Below, in pieces: positions 13,989 through 23,800 of a stretch of 24,462 nt of DNA. The stretch's first letter is position 1, and every line of letters starts with the position of its first letter. The DNA is taken from the NCBI GenBank assembly GCA_937901445.1, contig CALDHY010000056.1, positions 1 through 24,462 of the forward strand, in the 5' to 3' direction. This DNA comes from an uncultured Selenomonadales bacterium. GTDB lineage: Bacteria; Bacillota; Negativicutes; Selenomonadales; Selenomonadaceae. The notes under the pieces are model-generated. The model worked only from the letters and a program-made list of their open reading frames with translations, did no database searches and had not been told where the DNA came from. The translations under genes were made by a program, and so were the position numbers.

Positions 13989-16900
13989 CTATGAAAAATA
14001 ATTCACGCCCGCTTCAAACAAATATTGATTCTTATTGCCGGGTACATTTTTTGAAACATTTTTGCCGATACGTTCAGAATGCCCCATCTTGCCGAAAATT
14101 CGTCCGTCTGCGCTTGTAATTCCTTCTATTGCAAAAGTTGAGCCGTTCGGATTGAAAGGTAATTCGTTCGTAGGTTCGCCGTCAAAATTTACATACTGCG
14201 TTGCAATTTGCCCGTTCGCAATTAATTTTTTCAACACAAAATCTTCAGCAACAAATCTGCCTTCGCCGTGTGAAACTGCTATTGTATGAATATCACCTAC
14301 AGAATTATTTGCAAGCCACGGGGATAAATTGCTTGTAATTCTGGTTTGTACCATTTGGCTGACGTGCCGCCCGATAGAATTGTAAGTTAAAGTTGGAGAA
14401 TCTTTTTCAAGGTCTCTAATTTCGCCGTAAGGTAAAAGTCCCAATTTTATTAATGCTTGAAAACCGTTGCAAATTCCCAAAATTAAACCGTCACGATTTT
14501 TCAAAAGTTCCATTACTTCATTTGCTATTCGTTCATTTCGGAACATTGCCGCAATAAATTTTCCGCTGCCATCCGGCTCGTCGCCGCCGCTGAAACCGCC
14601 CGGCAACATTATTATTTGTGAAGTTTTAATTGCGTCAACCATCGCCGAAATACTTTCTTCAACTTCCGCCGCCGTTAAATTGCGTATGACAAATACATTG
14701 GGCTTAGCACCTGCAAATCGCCACGCACGCGCGCTTTCATATTCGCAATTCGTGCCGGGAAAAACGGGAATAAAAACTTTTGGCTGTGCAATTTTAATTT
14801 TCGCTGTATGCCGAAATTCTGCCTTGTAAGCAACCGGAGGGATTTTTTGTAAATCTGAATCAGTTTTTGTAGGAAAGATTTTTTCAAGCGGTTCAGTCCA
14901 AATTTTTTTAATTTCGTCAAGAGAAATTTTGACGTTGCCAATTTCAATTTGTTCATCGCTGACAGTTTCTCCGAGTTCGTGAAAATCCAATTCTACGCCG
15001 TCAGCCGCCTCCAAAATCAAACTGCCGTAATTTTTCTCAAACAAATGTACTTCTTCAGCAAATTTGAAGCCTATATCGTTGCCGACCGCCATTTTTGAAA
15101 TTGCCTCTGCAATACCGCCGACACCAATGCTCATAGCCGCTACAACTTTTCCCGCGCTGATGTGACTGTTTACCGTTGTAAATTTTTTCTTGAGTGCGCG
15201 AAAATCCGGTACGTTAAATTCATCGCGCGCGCACTCGACAAGATAAACCTTGTGCCCTGCCGCCTTAAATTCCGGCGAAATAATTTTATTTGCGTCAACC
15301 GTTGCCACTGCAAAACTTACCAAAGTTGGCGGTACATTCAAATTTTCAAAAGTGCCGCTCATTGAATCTTTGCCGCCAATCGCCGCAACTCCAAAACTCA
15401 TTTGCGCCTTGAACGCGCCCAGTAACGCTGCGAAAGGTTTACCCCATTTGTCGGGATTTTTTTCCAGCCGTTCAAAATATTCTTGGAACGTCAAATAAGC
15501 CTTTGAGAAATCCGCGCCAATCGCCGTCAATTTCGCCAAGCTTGAAGTAACCGCGTCAATAGCCCCGTGATAGGGACTCCACACCGAAATTTTGGCGTCA
15601 AAGCCGTAAGTCATAACTGTTGCAGTTTTTGTTTCGCCGTCAACCGGAAGTTTCGCCGCCATTCCTTCAGCCGGTGTAAGCTGATTTTTGCCGCCGTAAG
15701 GCATTAAAACCGTACCCGCGCCAACTGTTGAATCAAATCTTTCTACCAATCCTTTTTGACTGCAAACATTTAACTTTTGCAAATTTTTCAGCCACGCCGT
15801 TTTTATATCTTCAGAAAGTCTTTGCCGCAAATATTTTTCAACCTGCGCGACGTTTACGCTTGTATGTTGACGGACGCCGTTTGTATCAAAGAAATTCCTG
15901 CTGACGCTGACAATTTCCTTGCCGCGCCATTGCATTACCAATTTATTTTTTTCCGTGACTACAGCAATTTTGTAAGCTTCAAGGTTTTCTTCATCTGCGA
16001 ATTTTATAAACGCCTCAACATTTTCGGGAGCCAAAACTACCGCCATTCGTTCCTGTGATTCTGAAATTGCAAGCTCGGTGCCGTCTAAGCCTTCATATTT
16101 TTTTCGCACTGCGTCAAGATTAATCTGCAAGCCTTCAGCAAGTTCACCAACCGCCACTGCCACGCCGCCCGCGCCAAAATCATTACAACGCTTGATAAGT
16201 TTTGCAACCTTAGGATTTCTGAAAAGGCGTTGAATTTTTCTTTCAGTTGGAGCATTGCCCTTTTGAACTTCCGCGCCGCTTTTCGTCAAAGAATCCGCCG
16301 TATGAATTTTACTTGAGCCCGTCGCGCCGCCTATACCGTCCCTGCCTGTTCGTCCGCCCAAAAGTATAACCACGTCGCCTGCAACCGGTTTTTTTCTTAC
16401 AACATTTTCAGCCGGAGCCGCCGCAATTACCGCGCCTATTTCCATTCGTTTTGCCAAATAGCCTTCGTGGTAAATTTCGCGCACGTAACCTGTAGCAAGC
16501 CCTATCTGGTTGCCGTAGGAGCTGTAACCTTGTGCCGCCTCGCGTACAATTTTTCTTTGAGGGAGTTTGCCGGGCAGTGTTTCTGAAATTGGTTGTCGAG
16601 GATCTGCCGCGCCTGTAATTCTCATTGCTTGGTAAACGTACGCCCTGCCGCTTAAAGGATCTCGAATTGCGCCGCCTAAACAAGTTGCCGCGCCGCCGAA
16701 CGGTTCAATTTCTGTAGGGTGGTTGTGCGTTTCATTTTTGAACATTACAAGCCAATCTTCAAGTTGCCCGTCAACTTTCGCCGTAACTTTGATACTGCAA
16801 GCGTTAATTTCTTCGGACTCGTCAAGATTTTTCAGCGTGCCGTCAGCCTTTTGAATTTTCGCCGCTATTGTCCCCAAATCCATCAGTGAAATTTCTTTTT

Positions 16901-17702
16901 GAGAATCGCCGTAAAGCTTTTTCCTGCACTCAAGATATTTTCTGTACGTATTTTCAATTTCCGCGCTGTACTTGCCCGCGTCGAAAGTTACACTGTCAAT
17001 CGCCGTTGTAAAAGTTGTATGGCGGCAATGATCGCTCCAGTAAGTGTCTATAACTTTCAGCTCGGTAATTGTAGGCGGGCGTTTTTCTTCGTCACGAAAA
17101 TATTTTTGGCAGAATTTTAAATCGTCGAAACTCATTGCAAAGCCGCGTTCACTTAAGAAAGTTTTTAATTCGGCGTCAGTAAAGTTATTAAACTTGTGTA
17201 AAATTTCAACGTCTTCAATTTCTTCAACAAAATCTTTCAGCGTTTCAGGGCGTTCAAAGCTTGCCTCTTGCGTTTCAATGGGATTTATGACGTAGTTTTT
17301 GACGCGGTCGAATTCATCTTCAGAAATATAACCTTTCAGCGAAATAACTTTAGCCGTGCGAATTATTGGGCGTTCCTTGCCTGTTACAAGCTGTACACAT
17401 TGTGCGGCAGAATCTGCGCGTTGGTCAAATTGTCCCGGCAAATATTCAACTGCAAAAGTCCTTTCCAAATTTAATCCCGGCGGCAGTTCATCTTCAAAAA
17501 GTACGTCGGTATTTCTTTGACAGAAAACTTTATCCCAAGTCTTTTCAAAATCTTCATCGTCTAAGCCTTCAATGTCATAGCGCACAAAAACTCTTACTTC
17601 TTCCAATCCCTGTAAATTTAGAGTTTCACGAAAATCTGAAAGCATCTGCCGCGCAGGCGTATTAAACCGCGCGCGTTTTTCTACATAAAATCTTTTTACC
17701 AT
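13989..17702 (-). CDS. purL: phosphoribosylformylglycinamidine synthase, fused large form
   Basis: A 1237-residue enzyme of purine synthesis converting FGAR, glutamine and ATP to FGAM. An N-terminal PurS-like domain comes first. The linker holds WSDHCRHTTF (222-231), and the synthase halves follow with ETHNHPTEIEPFGGAA (from 324) and GGRTGRDGIGGATGSS. The C-terminal class I glutaminase has VFPGTNCE, the nucleophile in GICNGFQ (C1078) and the His/Glu pair in GHSER (H1208, E1210). All catalytic elements are present. I chose ATG at 17700-17702, with GGGGGTG just upstream; a longer in-frame reading from 17804 runs into the preceding gene. Fusion of PurS, PurL and PurQ in one chain differs from the three-gene form of Bacillus. 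No other purine gene is in the window; it lies among glycan genes. Confidence 0.96.
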   Translation of the reverse strand: MVKRFYVEKRARFNTPARQMLSDFRETLNLQGLEEVRVFVRYDIEGLDDEDFEKTWDKVFCQRNTDVLFEDELPPGLNLERTFAVEYLPGQFDQRADSAAQCVQLVTGKERPIIRTAKVISLKGYISEDEFDRVKNYVINPIETQEASFERPETLKDFVEEIEDVEILHKFNNFTDAELKTFLSERGFAMSFDDLKFCQKYFRDEEKRPPTITELKVIDTYWSDHCRHTTFTTAIDSVTFDAGKYSAEIENTYRKYLECRKKLYGDSQKEISLMDLGTIAAKIQKADGTLKNLDESEEINACSIKVTAKVDGQLEDWLVMFKNETHNHPTEIEPFGGAATCLGGAIRDPLSGRAYVYQAMRITGAADPRQPISETLPGKLPQRKIVREAAQGYSSYGNQIGLATGYVREIYHEGYLAKRMEIGAVIAAAPAENVVRKKPVAGDVVILLGGRTGRDGIGGATGSSKIHTADSLTKSGAEVQKGNAPTERKIQRLFRNPKVAKLIKRCNDFGAGGVAVAVGELAEGLQINLDAVRKKYEGLDGTELAISESQERMAVVLAPENVEAFIKFADEENLEAYKIAVVTEKNKLVMQWRGKEIVSVSRNFFDTNGVRQHTSVNVAQVEKYLRQRLSEDIKTAWLKNLQKLNVCSQKGLVERFDSTVGAGTVLMPYGGKNQLTPAEGMAAKLPVDGETKTATVMTYGFDAKISVWSPYHGAIDAVTSSLAKLTAIGADFSKAYLTFQEYFERLEKNPDKWGKPFAALLGAFKAQMSFGVAAIGGKDSMSGTFENLNVPPTLVSFAVATVDANKIISPEFKAAGHKVYLVECARDEFNVPDFRALKKKFTTVNSHISAGKVVAAMSIGVGGIAEAISKMAVGNDIGFKFAEEVHLFEKNYGSLILEAADGVELDFHELGETVSDEQIEIGNVKISLDEIKKIWTEPLEKIFPTKTDSDLQKIPPVAYKAEFRHTAKIKIAQPKVFIPVFPGTNCEYESARAWRFAGAKPNVFVIRNLTAAEVEESISAMVDAIKTSQIIMLPGGFSGGDEPDGSGKFIAAMFRNERIANEVMELLKNRDGLILGICNGFQALIKLGLLPYGEIRDLEKDSPTLTYNSIGRHVSQMVQTRITSNLSPWLANNSVGDIHTIAVSHGEGRFVAEDFVLKKLIANGQIATQYVNFDGEPTNELPFNPNGSTFAIEGITSADGRIFGKMGHSERIGKNVSKNVPGNKNQYLFEAGVNYFS

Positions 17703-17716
17703 TTCGACACCCCCGA

Positions 17717-19567
17717 TTATACTTTGAAACCCAATTTTTCCAATAAATGTTTGATAGGATACAGCAAGAACCAATATTTTTGCGGTACGTTTGACTTTGC
17801 CCAATATTTTAAAGCTTGCATTAAAGTTGCCGGACTTTGAAGGGCAGAAACTGAAATATTCCGTGATTCTGCCGAAAAGTGTATGAAATTTTCAAGCTCA
17901 TCCTTTACGAATTTATCTGACATCATCCAGCCGGTATAAAAGCCTTCAGCCTGCGCGACAAACGGGAAAATTCTTTCAAGCGCGTGACTTATTGTGCCGT
18001 CGTCCGGCATTGGCTCGGCGGGAAAATCTTCAACTTTCCAATCGTAAGCATAAAGTTTTTTTAAAGCCGCTGTTTTGCACCAAAACACGCTCCCTATCGC
18101 CAATGGCGAAATTCCCCTGTTTAAAAATTTCGTCGGTATGTTCAATTTTTCTGCAACTTTTTCAGCTTGTTCAAAACAACTGCTCGTCCAGTAATCGTGA
18201 ATAAAAAATTTATATTCGCCGTGATGAGGCGGCGGCGGTACAAGCAAGCCCAAATTTTTTTCGTTTTCAAACTCTGCAATTACATTTTTTATAAAATTTT
18301 CGCTTGCCAATGCATTATTCCACAACATATGAAAAAAAGATTCGCCGATTGAAATTGACTTGCCGGGACGAAGAGATTTTTTGTCGTGAACAAAACACAA
18401 ATATTTGAAACGCTTGAAAATATCCCTGCAACCAACAAGCAACGCCGCAAGGTCTCTGCCTCTGCCTTCTACAAGTCGAACTTCACATTTTCTGTCGGCG
18501 GCTTGAAATAAATTTTCGACGCGCTCTTTCTTTTGAACTTTATCAACCGTAACAAAAATTGAAACTTCCGGCGGCGCGTTGCAAAGGTACTTGACGCATT
18601 CAGCCATTAAATCTTCGTAGTAGATATGAGCCACAATCGCAACTTCAGTAAAATTTATTTGCGCAGTTTCGGTTGAAATACCGGTAGGAAAAATATAATC
18701 CAATCCTAAAGTTTCCTTGAGTTCGGCAATATTTTTTATTCTTAACAGGTTTTGCCATATAAAAGAAATATCGTAATCCGTATGATTTTTTATAAAGTCG
18801 ATACTGTTGCGCGGACCGTCTCCGTAATTTTCATTTATATAATAAGCGCGCGGCATCAGAAAAACTTTTTTCTTAAGTACGGGACAATGATATTCTTTTA
18901 ATAATTTTTCTGTCGAAAGTAAGTAGTGATTTATTTTGGAGTCTGAAACTTTTTCCCAATCCCTTGTATCGCAGTAAACCGCGTAGTTAAAACCCTTATC
19001 AAAAAAAATTTTGGTAAAGCAAACTTCATGGTACATTACGGCTTCATCAAAATTACTTGCAACTTTTGCATCTTCCCAGTATTGTAAAAATTCGGGGCTG
19101 TGCAACATTCTTTGACGAACAACCAAAAAGTAAGATTGAATGTGTTCCGGAATATAGCCGTAAGGACACATTCGGCTAGGGTCGTCAGTTTTGCCGTGTA
19201 CAGTCAATCCCCAAAAATCCGCGTCAATTTTTTCACTATCCATTTTATCAAAAATTTCAGCAAAAGGATACAGCGGACCATAAAAAGAATCGTTAAACAA
19301 AATTAATTCGTCATAGTCTTTTATATTTTCCTTTTGGCGCAAAATTCCTTGTCGCCAAGCTTCCATATCGAATCCGCTGTTTTCTCTAACAAAAATATCG
19401 TCGGTAATTTTTTCAAGGCGCGCGCGGCTTTCCGGCGTCAATTTGCCGTTGCAGACAATCGACAAATGATTTAAAACTTTTTTAATTTCCTGCAGTAAAA
19501 AAATTATGTAATCGTCAATCACTCCTTCGCTGTCATACGTACAAAATATACCCAATCTTTTTACCAA
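17717..19567 (-). CDS. RgpF-like rhamnan synthesis protein
   Basis: A 616-residue protein of the rhamnan-synthesis F (RgpF) type, which acts in assembly of rhamnose-containing or similar surface polysaccharides. It has two parts. Residues 1 to about 290 begin KRLGIFCTYDSEG and contain IFVRENSGFDMEAWRQG and LILFNDSFYGP. The second part begins VAIVAHIYYEDL and contains VEGRGRDLAALLVG, YLCFVHDKKS and the family-typical PMPDDGTISHALERI. No membrane helix or signal peptide is seen, so it is cytoplasmic or peripheral. TTG at 19565-19567 is six bases after AGGTG; a GTG at 19576 overlaps the upstream stop and that ribosome site. It lies 14 bases before purL and next to a GT2 gene. Confidence 0.87.
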   Translation of the reverse strand: MVKRLGIFCTYDSEGVIDDYIIFLLQEIKKVLNHLSIVCNGKLTPESRARLEKITDDIFVRENSGFDMEAWRQGILRQKENIKDYDELILFNDSFYGPLYPFAEIFDKMDSEKIDADFWGLTVHGKTDDPSRMCPYGYIPEHIQSYFLVVRQRMLHSPEFLQYWEDAKVASNFDEAVMYHEVCFTKIFFDKGFNYAVYCDTRDWEKVSDSKINHYLLSTEKLLKEYHCPVLKKKVFLMPRAYYINENYGDGPRNSIDFIKNHTDYDISFIWQNLLRIKNIAELKETLGLDYIFPTGISTETAQINFTEVAIVAHIYYEDLMAECVKYLCNAPPEVSIFVTVDKVQKKERVENLFQAADRKCEVRLVEGRGRDLAALLVGCRDIFKRFKYLCFVHDKKSLRPGKSISIGESFFHMLWNNALASENFIKNVIAEFENEKNLGLLVPPPPHHGEYKFFIHDYWTSSCFEQAEKVAEKLNIPTKFLNRGISPLAIGSVFWCKTAALKKLYAYDWKVEDFPAEPMPDDGTISHALERIFPFVAQAEGFYTGWMMSDKFVKDELENFIHFSAESRNISVSALQSPATLMQALKYWAKSNVPQKYWFLLYPIKHLLEKLGFKV

Positions 19568-19572
19568 AATTA

Positions 19573-21135
19573 TCACCTAAATTTTCTTAGGATTTTTCCG
19601 ATTGAACGGAGCGGCTTTGTAACTTGCCACGAATTGGAATTTAGCAGATTTTGAATTTCTTCATTTTGTGCGGCAATCTGATTTTCCAATTGTTGAACTT
19701 GAGAAATTTTCTCTTGTAGTAAATTTTCTAGCTGTTGAATCTTTGCGCAGGCGGCAAAAAAATTTTCTTCAAAATTTAAAAGTGCGTCATTCCTAACCGC
19801 GCCCAAAATTTCAACGTGGACTTTTCCGGCAGAAAGTTTTTTGTCAATCGTGAAGTAGGGGTCGGCGGTTATGAAATTAAAATAGCCATCCGCAACTTGA
19901 AAAGCATTTGAAGTAAAACTTTCGACAATTTCGCCGTTCACAGTGATTTTCAAAATTTTTATTGACAGTCCGGCTTTTTCGTCGGGGTCGAAACGTAAAC
20001 TTACAATTTCTTTATCTGCGTCAAAATCAAAAGTTGCCGTGAAATTTTCGTCGGGGCGTATCAGTACCGAATTTTTAACGGTGTCAACTTCATTAAAGCC
20101 GCCGCCAAAATCCAGATACAACTTGCAATTCAATATTGGCAACTGCGCCTTCATTCCGAACACGTCAAATTTCGCCGTGTCACGAATGAAAGATTTTTCA
20201 TCGTAGCCGTAAAGCTTTTTTATTAAGTTTCGCTTGCCTTCATTATGAAGTAAATCTTGCAATATTTCAAGTGCCAATTTTTGAAAAGCCGGTAAATTTC
20301 TTTTTAGGCAAAGTTGAGCAAAGGCAAACTCTGTAGAAATTTCGCCGCCAATTAAAAATTCTTCAGCTTCCGGAAATACTTTCAAAAAATTTTCGTCGCG
20401 CAGTATCGGTAAAAATTCCCGCGCCACAAAGTAAAGCTCGTTTGAAATTCGTACAGTTTTTTCTAAATTAATTGAACTTACCGAATTTTGACTTTCACGG
20501 CGCAGGCGAAATGAAATTAATTCTTCAGGCAAAACGTACGGACTTTTTTTCGTGCAAAAATTTACCCATTGAAAATAATCCGGCAAATTAAAAAATTCAG
20601 GCGATATTGCAAAATTTTCTTGCGCGTTACGAATCAGCATTGTCGGATGACAAAAACAATTTGAATTCCAAAACAAATGATTCAGCCAAAGTTCACGCGG
20701 GCGATTTTCTTGTTTGAAAACTTTTTTGTACGGGTGATTTTCCGGCAGTTCGTAAGGCGCGCCGCGTTCGTCAATGAATTTTACTTGAGTGAAACAAGCT
20801 TCATACTGCGGATTTTTTTCAAGAAATTCAACTTGCTTTTCAAGTTTATCAAGTTCCCAAATATCATCCGAATGTTGCAGGGCGATATACTTTCCGGCGG
20901 CGGCTTTTATACATTCAATGTAACAATTAACCGCGCCAATATTTTTTTCATGCAGGAAAAGTTTAATTCGTTTGTCCTTGTATGAACGAATAATTTTTTG
21001 GCTTGAATCAGTGGAGCCGTCGTCTGAAATTAAAAGTTCAAAATCTGAAAACGTTTGATTGAGTAAACTTTCAATCGACGCGGCAAAATATTTTTCGTGG
21101 TTGTAGGAAGTCAAAATGACGCTTACTTTTGGCAT
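19573..21135 (-). CDS. family 2 glycosyltransferase with C-terminal accessory domain and coiled coil
   Basis: A 520-residue protein. Residues 1 to about 220 are a GT-A family 2 transferase: VSVILTSYNHEKYF, SDDGSTD (37-43) for nucleotide binding, and HSDD (88-91) as the DxD-like metal site. About 320-450 looks like a beta-rich accessory domain. About 455-500 is a predicted coiled coil with two QQLEN units. It closes with NSNSWQVTKPLRSIG, a tail seen on many surface-glycan transferases. No membrane helix is present. ATG at 21133-21135 has GGAG seven bases upstream. The gene is packed four bases after the membrane protein and overlaps the RgpF ribosome region. It probably adds one sugar to a cell-surface polysaccharide; donor and acceptor cannot be read. 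Confidence 0.87.
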   Translation of the reverse strand: MPKVSVILTSYNHEKYFAASIESLLNQTFSDFELLISDDGSTDSSQKIIRSYKDKRIKLFLHEKNIGAVNCYIECIKAAAGKYIALQHSDDIWELDKLEKQVEFLEKNPQYEACFTQVKFIDERGAPYELPENHPYKKVFKQENRPRELWLNHLFWNSNCFCHPTMLIRNAQENFAISPEFFNLPDYFQWVNFCTKKSPYVLPEELISFRLRRESQNSVSSINLEKTVRISNELYFVAREFLPILRDENFLKVFPEAEEFLIGGEISTEFAFAQLCLKRNLPAFQKLALEILQDLLHNEGKRNLIKKLYGYDEKSFIRDTAKFDVFGMKAQLPILNCKLYLDFGGGFNEVDTVKNSVLIRPDENFTATFDFDADKEIVSLRFDPDEKAGLSIKILKITVNGEIVESFTSNAFQVADGYFNFITADPYFTIDKKLSAGKVHVEILGAVRNDALLNFEENFFAACAKIQQLENLLQEKISQVQQLENQIAAQNEEIQNLLNSNSWQVTKPLRSIGKILRKFR

Positions 21136-21138
21136 AAT

Positions 21139-22848
21139 TTATCTCCGCTTAAAATTGAACACCTTTATACTTTTATAATCTGCATAAAATAAATACGTGC
21201 CGAAAATTTCAAAACTTGCAAGCAACGGTATAAGTCCGACGCCGTAAAACTTTAACGCGGCTTCTCTAAGTATGGAAGGGCTGATAAATTCACAGAACCA
21301 CGCCAAAGCTAAAGAATACGCCAGCGATAAAAGCAAAAATCCCGCCGCAATTAAAAGCGGCAACAACGGTTTAATTTCCAATTTTATTTGACGCCGCCAA
21401 ATTTTTTTTATGTTGTAACCTAAGCCGATTATTGCCATTACGAAAAGTACTGTTTGCACTATTGAATAAATCACAAACATTACATTTAAAAAGTTGGTTG
21501 CTTGACCTGCCATTTCATTTGTTTTGTTAAGGTCAATGTTGGTTAATCTTGAGGCTGTAGCTATGGAAATTGCCTGCTCTTCATTTTGAGGCTGTGAAAC
21601 TGAATTGGGATACGCGCCGGGTTGGTAGTGATATAACGTTACATGTATAAAATATTCTTTTGCCATTAACTTTGACAGTTTCAGAATTTCCTTTAAAGAC
21701 CTGCCGCCCACTGAAGAGACAAGCTGAAATTTTGAATCTTTTTGAAGTGTACCGTTTTCAAAGGCAGTTTCAATTTCTTGGTTGACTTGCCTGAAAAATT
21801 TTTCTTGTTCTGCAAGTGAATTAAACGCGCCTGAATCTTTTGCCGCCGTCATAATTACCCAGCCGAGAAAATCGCCGCTTACAGGATTAACCGCCATATC
21901 GCCGCCGCACCACTTTGAATGTAAAATTGATTCTGTCAAGGCGTGATTATTTTTTAAAGTTTCAGAGGCGTTAATTGCCTGCTGTACTGCGTCATGTGGA
22001 GCCCAAATTTTGCCGGTCCTTTCATTGGATGATATTTTGTACACCAGTTTAACAAATTTTCCTGTTTCGCCTTCGGTTCGTGTATTAATTTCGTAGACGC
22101 CGAAATATTTGTAATTGACAAGTTTATAAAATGTAGTTCCCGCGCCAAAAATTATCAGCGGCAACAACAATAACGCTATGTGAATCAGTTGTTTTCGGAT
22201 TGAAAAATTATTTTGCAACAGAGCTTTTATTAAGCAGGGGATTAACACGGCAACCAAAACGGCAAGTAGCCAAATTCCATCTTCCTTTATGTAAAAAGTT
22301 AATGTAAATATTAATCCCAAAAAAATTTGAAACGGCAAAAATTTTTTAACGTCGAACTTAGACTCGGTAAAATGATGAACGAACAAAATAGCCGCCATAT
22401 TGAGCACAATAAAATATAACGGCGTTAAAACGGCGTTTCTGTAAAGTCGAGTACCGCACCAATTATCAAACGCCGCCGGAGCAAAAAGCACAAAAATATA
22501 AACAGCCAGCCAAATTATTTTGTTGGTTACGCCGGTAGACTTTGCAAACAATTCAACGGTTGAAATTGCCGCCAAAAACCAAAATAACGAAAGTACGTCA
22601 GTATATTGCAAGCCGGAAATTCCAACTAAATTTAAAAGTACGGGGAAGCCCATATTTTTCAGCAACAGTTCATTGAAAGGCAAATTGCGCGCCGAAAAAT
22701 ATTCGCCAAAATCCGCGTACTTCATCAGTAATAAATCGTCGTAAAGTTCATCCGGAAGATAAAAAACTCCGGAAATTCTTGCAAGCCAAATTCTAAGCAA
22801 CAATAAAAAAATTCCGGCGACTAAAAATTTTAAGTTACTTATTGCCAT
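21139..22848 (-). CDS. polytopic membrane protein, probable GT-C-type glycosyltransferase
   Basis: A 569-residue protein with roughly ten to twelve membrane helices and a large outside loop at about 240-440. The first helix is followed by the acidic pair in LPDELYDD, where GT-C enzymes of the ArnT/PMT kind keep catalytic or metal-binding Asp/Glu in the first outer loop. Those enzymes use polyprenyl-phosphate sugars. ATG at 22846-22848 has GGAG nine bases upstream and overlaps the 3' end of the DPM1-like gene by 14 bases, which couples the two. The pairing supports a two-step system in which the first charges a lipid carrier and the second transfers the sugar outside. A flippase or O-unit polymerase remains possible. 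Confidence 0.7.
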   Translation of the reverse strand: MAISNLKFLVAGIFLLLLRIWLARISGVFYLPDELYDDLLLMKYADFGEYFSARNLPFNELLLKNMGFPVLLNLVGISGLQYTDVLSLFWFLAAISTVELFAKSTGVTNKIIWLAVYIFVLFAPAAFDNWCGTRLYRNAVLTPLYFIVLNMAAILFVHHFTESKFDVKKFLPFQIFLGLIFTLTFYIKEDGIWLLAVLVAVLIPCLIKALLQNNFSIRKQLIHIALLLLPLIIFGAGTTFYKLVNYKYFGVYEINTRTEGETGKFVKLVYKISSNERTGKIWAPHDAVQQAINASETLKNNHALTESILHSKWCGGDMAVNPVSGDFLGWVIMTAAKDSGAFNSLAEQEKFFRQVNQEIETAFENGTLQKDSKFQLVSSVGGRSLKEILKLSKLMAKEYFIHVTLYHYQPGAYPNSVSQPQNEEQAISIATASRLTNIDLNKTNEMAGQATNFLNVMFVIYSIVQTVLFVMAIIGLGYNIKKIWRRQIKLEIKPLLPLLIAAGFLLLSLAYSLALAWFCEFISPSILREAALKFYGVGLIPLLASFEIFGTYLFYADYKSIKVFNFKRR

Positions 22849-23797
22849 TTGAATTTTCTCCGTCGTTCAAAAGAATCTGCAGCATATTCATTTTAAGTTC
22901 AAAATCTTTTCGTGCGTTGTTGGCGATAACGTCCAAAATTACGCCGCAAGCCGCCGAAAGCATCGCCGCCAATCCCAAAAGCCCGCTAACAATCAGCGTT
23001 GGAATTTTCGGTACAAGCCCCGTACTTAAATATTCAAAAAATACCGGCAGGAACATTAAAAGCGAAATGCACATTAAAATAACTGCCGCCGCGCCGAAAA
23101 ATCTTAGCGGGCGATAATTCCTGTACAAATTAAAAATCGTCATTAAAACTTTTGCGCCGTCAACGTAGGTATTTAACTTACTGAAACTGCCCGCCGGTCT
23201 GTCACGGTAATTAACGGGTATACTTTGCAACAAAAGATTTTTATCCAGTGCGTGAATTGTCATTTCAGTTTCAATTTCAAAGCCCTGTGAAAGAATCGGA
23301 AAACTTTTCACAAACATTGGACTGAAGGCGCGATAACCCGTCATAACGTCAAGAATTTTTGTCTTGTTGCTCCAAAAAGTATTGATACAGCCGCGCACCA
23401 AAGAATTACCGAAATTGTGAAAGGGGCGTTTATTTTCTTCAAAGTAAGTTGCACTCAATCTGTCGCCAATAACCATATCAGCCTTGCCGCTTAAAACTAA
23501 ATCGCACATTTGGCGAGCGTATTCGGCGGGATAAGTGTCGTCGCCGTCCGTCATAATGTAACAATCTGCATCAATATCACGGAACATTGAACGAATAACA
23601 TTGCCCTTGCCTTGTCGGTATTCGTGGCGAACAACCGCGCCGGCTTTTTTGGCAAGTTCAGCGGTATTATCTTTTGAGTTGTTATCGTAAACGTAAATTG
23701 TAGCGTCAGGAAGTTCCCTTTTAAAATCTGTAACAACTTTTTCAACAGTCAAACTTTCGTTATAGCAGGGAATTAACACGGCTATTTTTTGTGACAT
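22835..23797 (-). CDS. DPM1-like family 2 glycosyltransferase with two membrane helices
   Basis: A 320-residue transferase. The GT-A domain starts KIAVLIPCYNES, with YVYDNNSKDNT near 36-45 and DGDD (84-87) as the metal site. Further on come VIGDRLSATYF, the VMTGYRAFSP acceptor-site segment and GFEIETEMTIHAL. Two membrane helices close the protein (about 231-255 and 263-290). This layout fits dolichyl/undecaprenyl-phosphate sugar synthases, which move a sugar from a nucleotide to a lipid phosphate on the cytoplasmic face. ATG at 23795-23797 has GAGAGG seven bases upstream; the gene starts three bases after the upstream stop. The sugar is not predictable from sequence. Confidence 0.9.
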   Translation of the reverse strand: MSQKIAVLIPCYNESLTVEKVVTDFKRELPDATIYVYDNNSKDNTAELAKKAGAVVRHEYRQGKGNVIRSMFRDIDADCYIMTDGDDTYPAEYARQMCDLVLSGKADMVIGDRLSATYFEENKRPFHNFGNSLVRGCINTFWSNKTKILDVMTGYRAFSPMFVKSFPILSQGFEIETEMTIHALDKNLLLQSIPVNYRDRPAGSFSKLNTYVDGAKVLMTIFNLYRNYRPLRFFGAAAVILMCISLLMFLPVFFEYLSTGLVPKIPTLIVSGLLGLAAMLSAACGVILDVIANNARKDFELKMNMLQILLNDGENSNGNK

Positions 23798-23800
23798 TTT

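Noticed and set aside
17703..17804. N-terminal extension of PurL by 34 residues
   Set aside because: It runs inside the RgpF-like gene and shows no similarity to the usual PurL start; GGGGGTG before the ATG at 17702 fits better.
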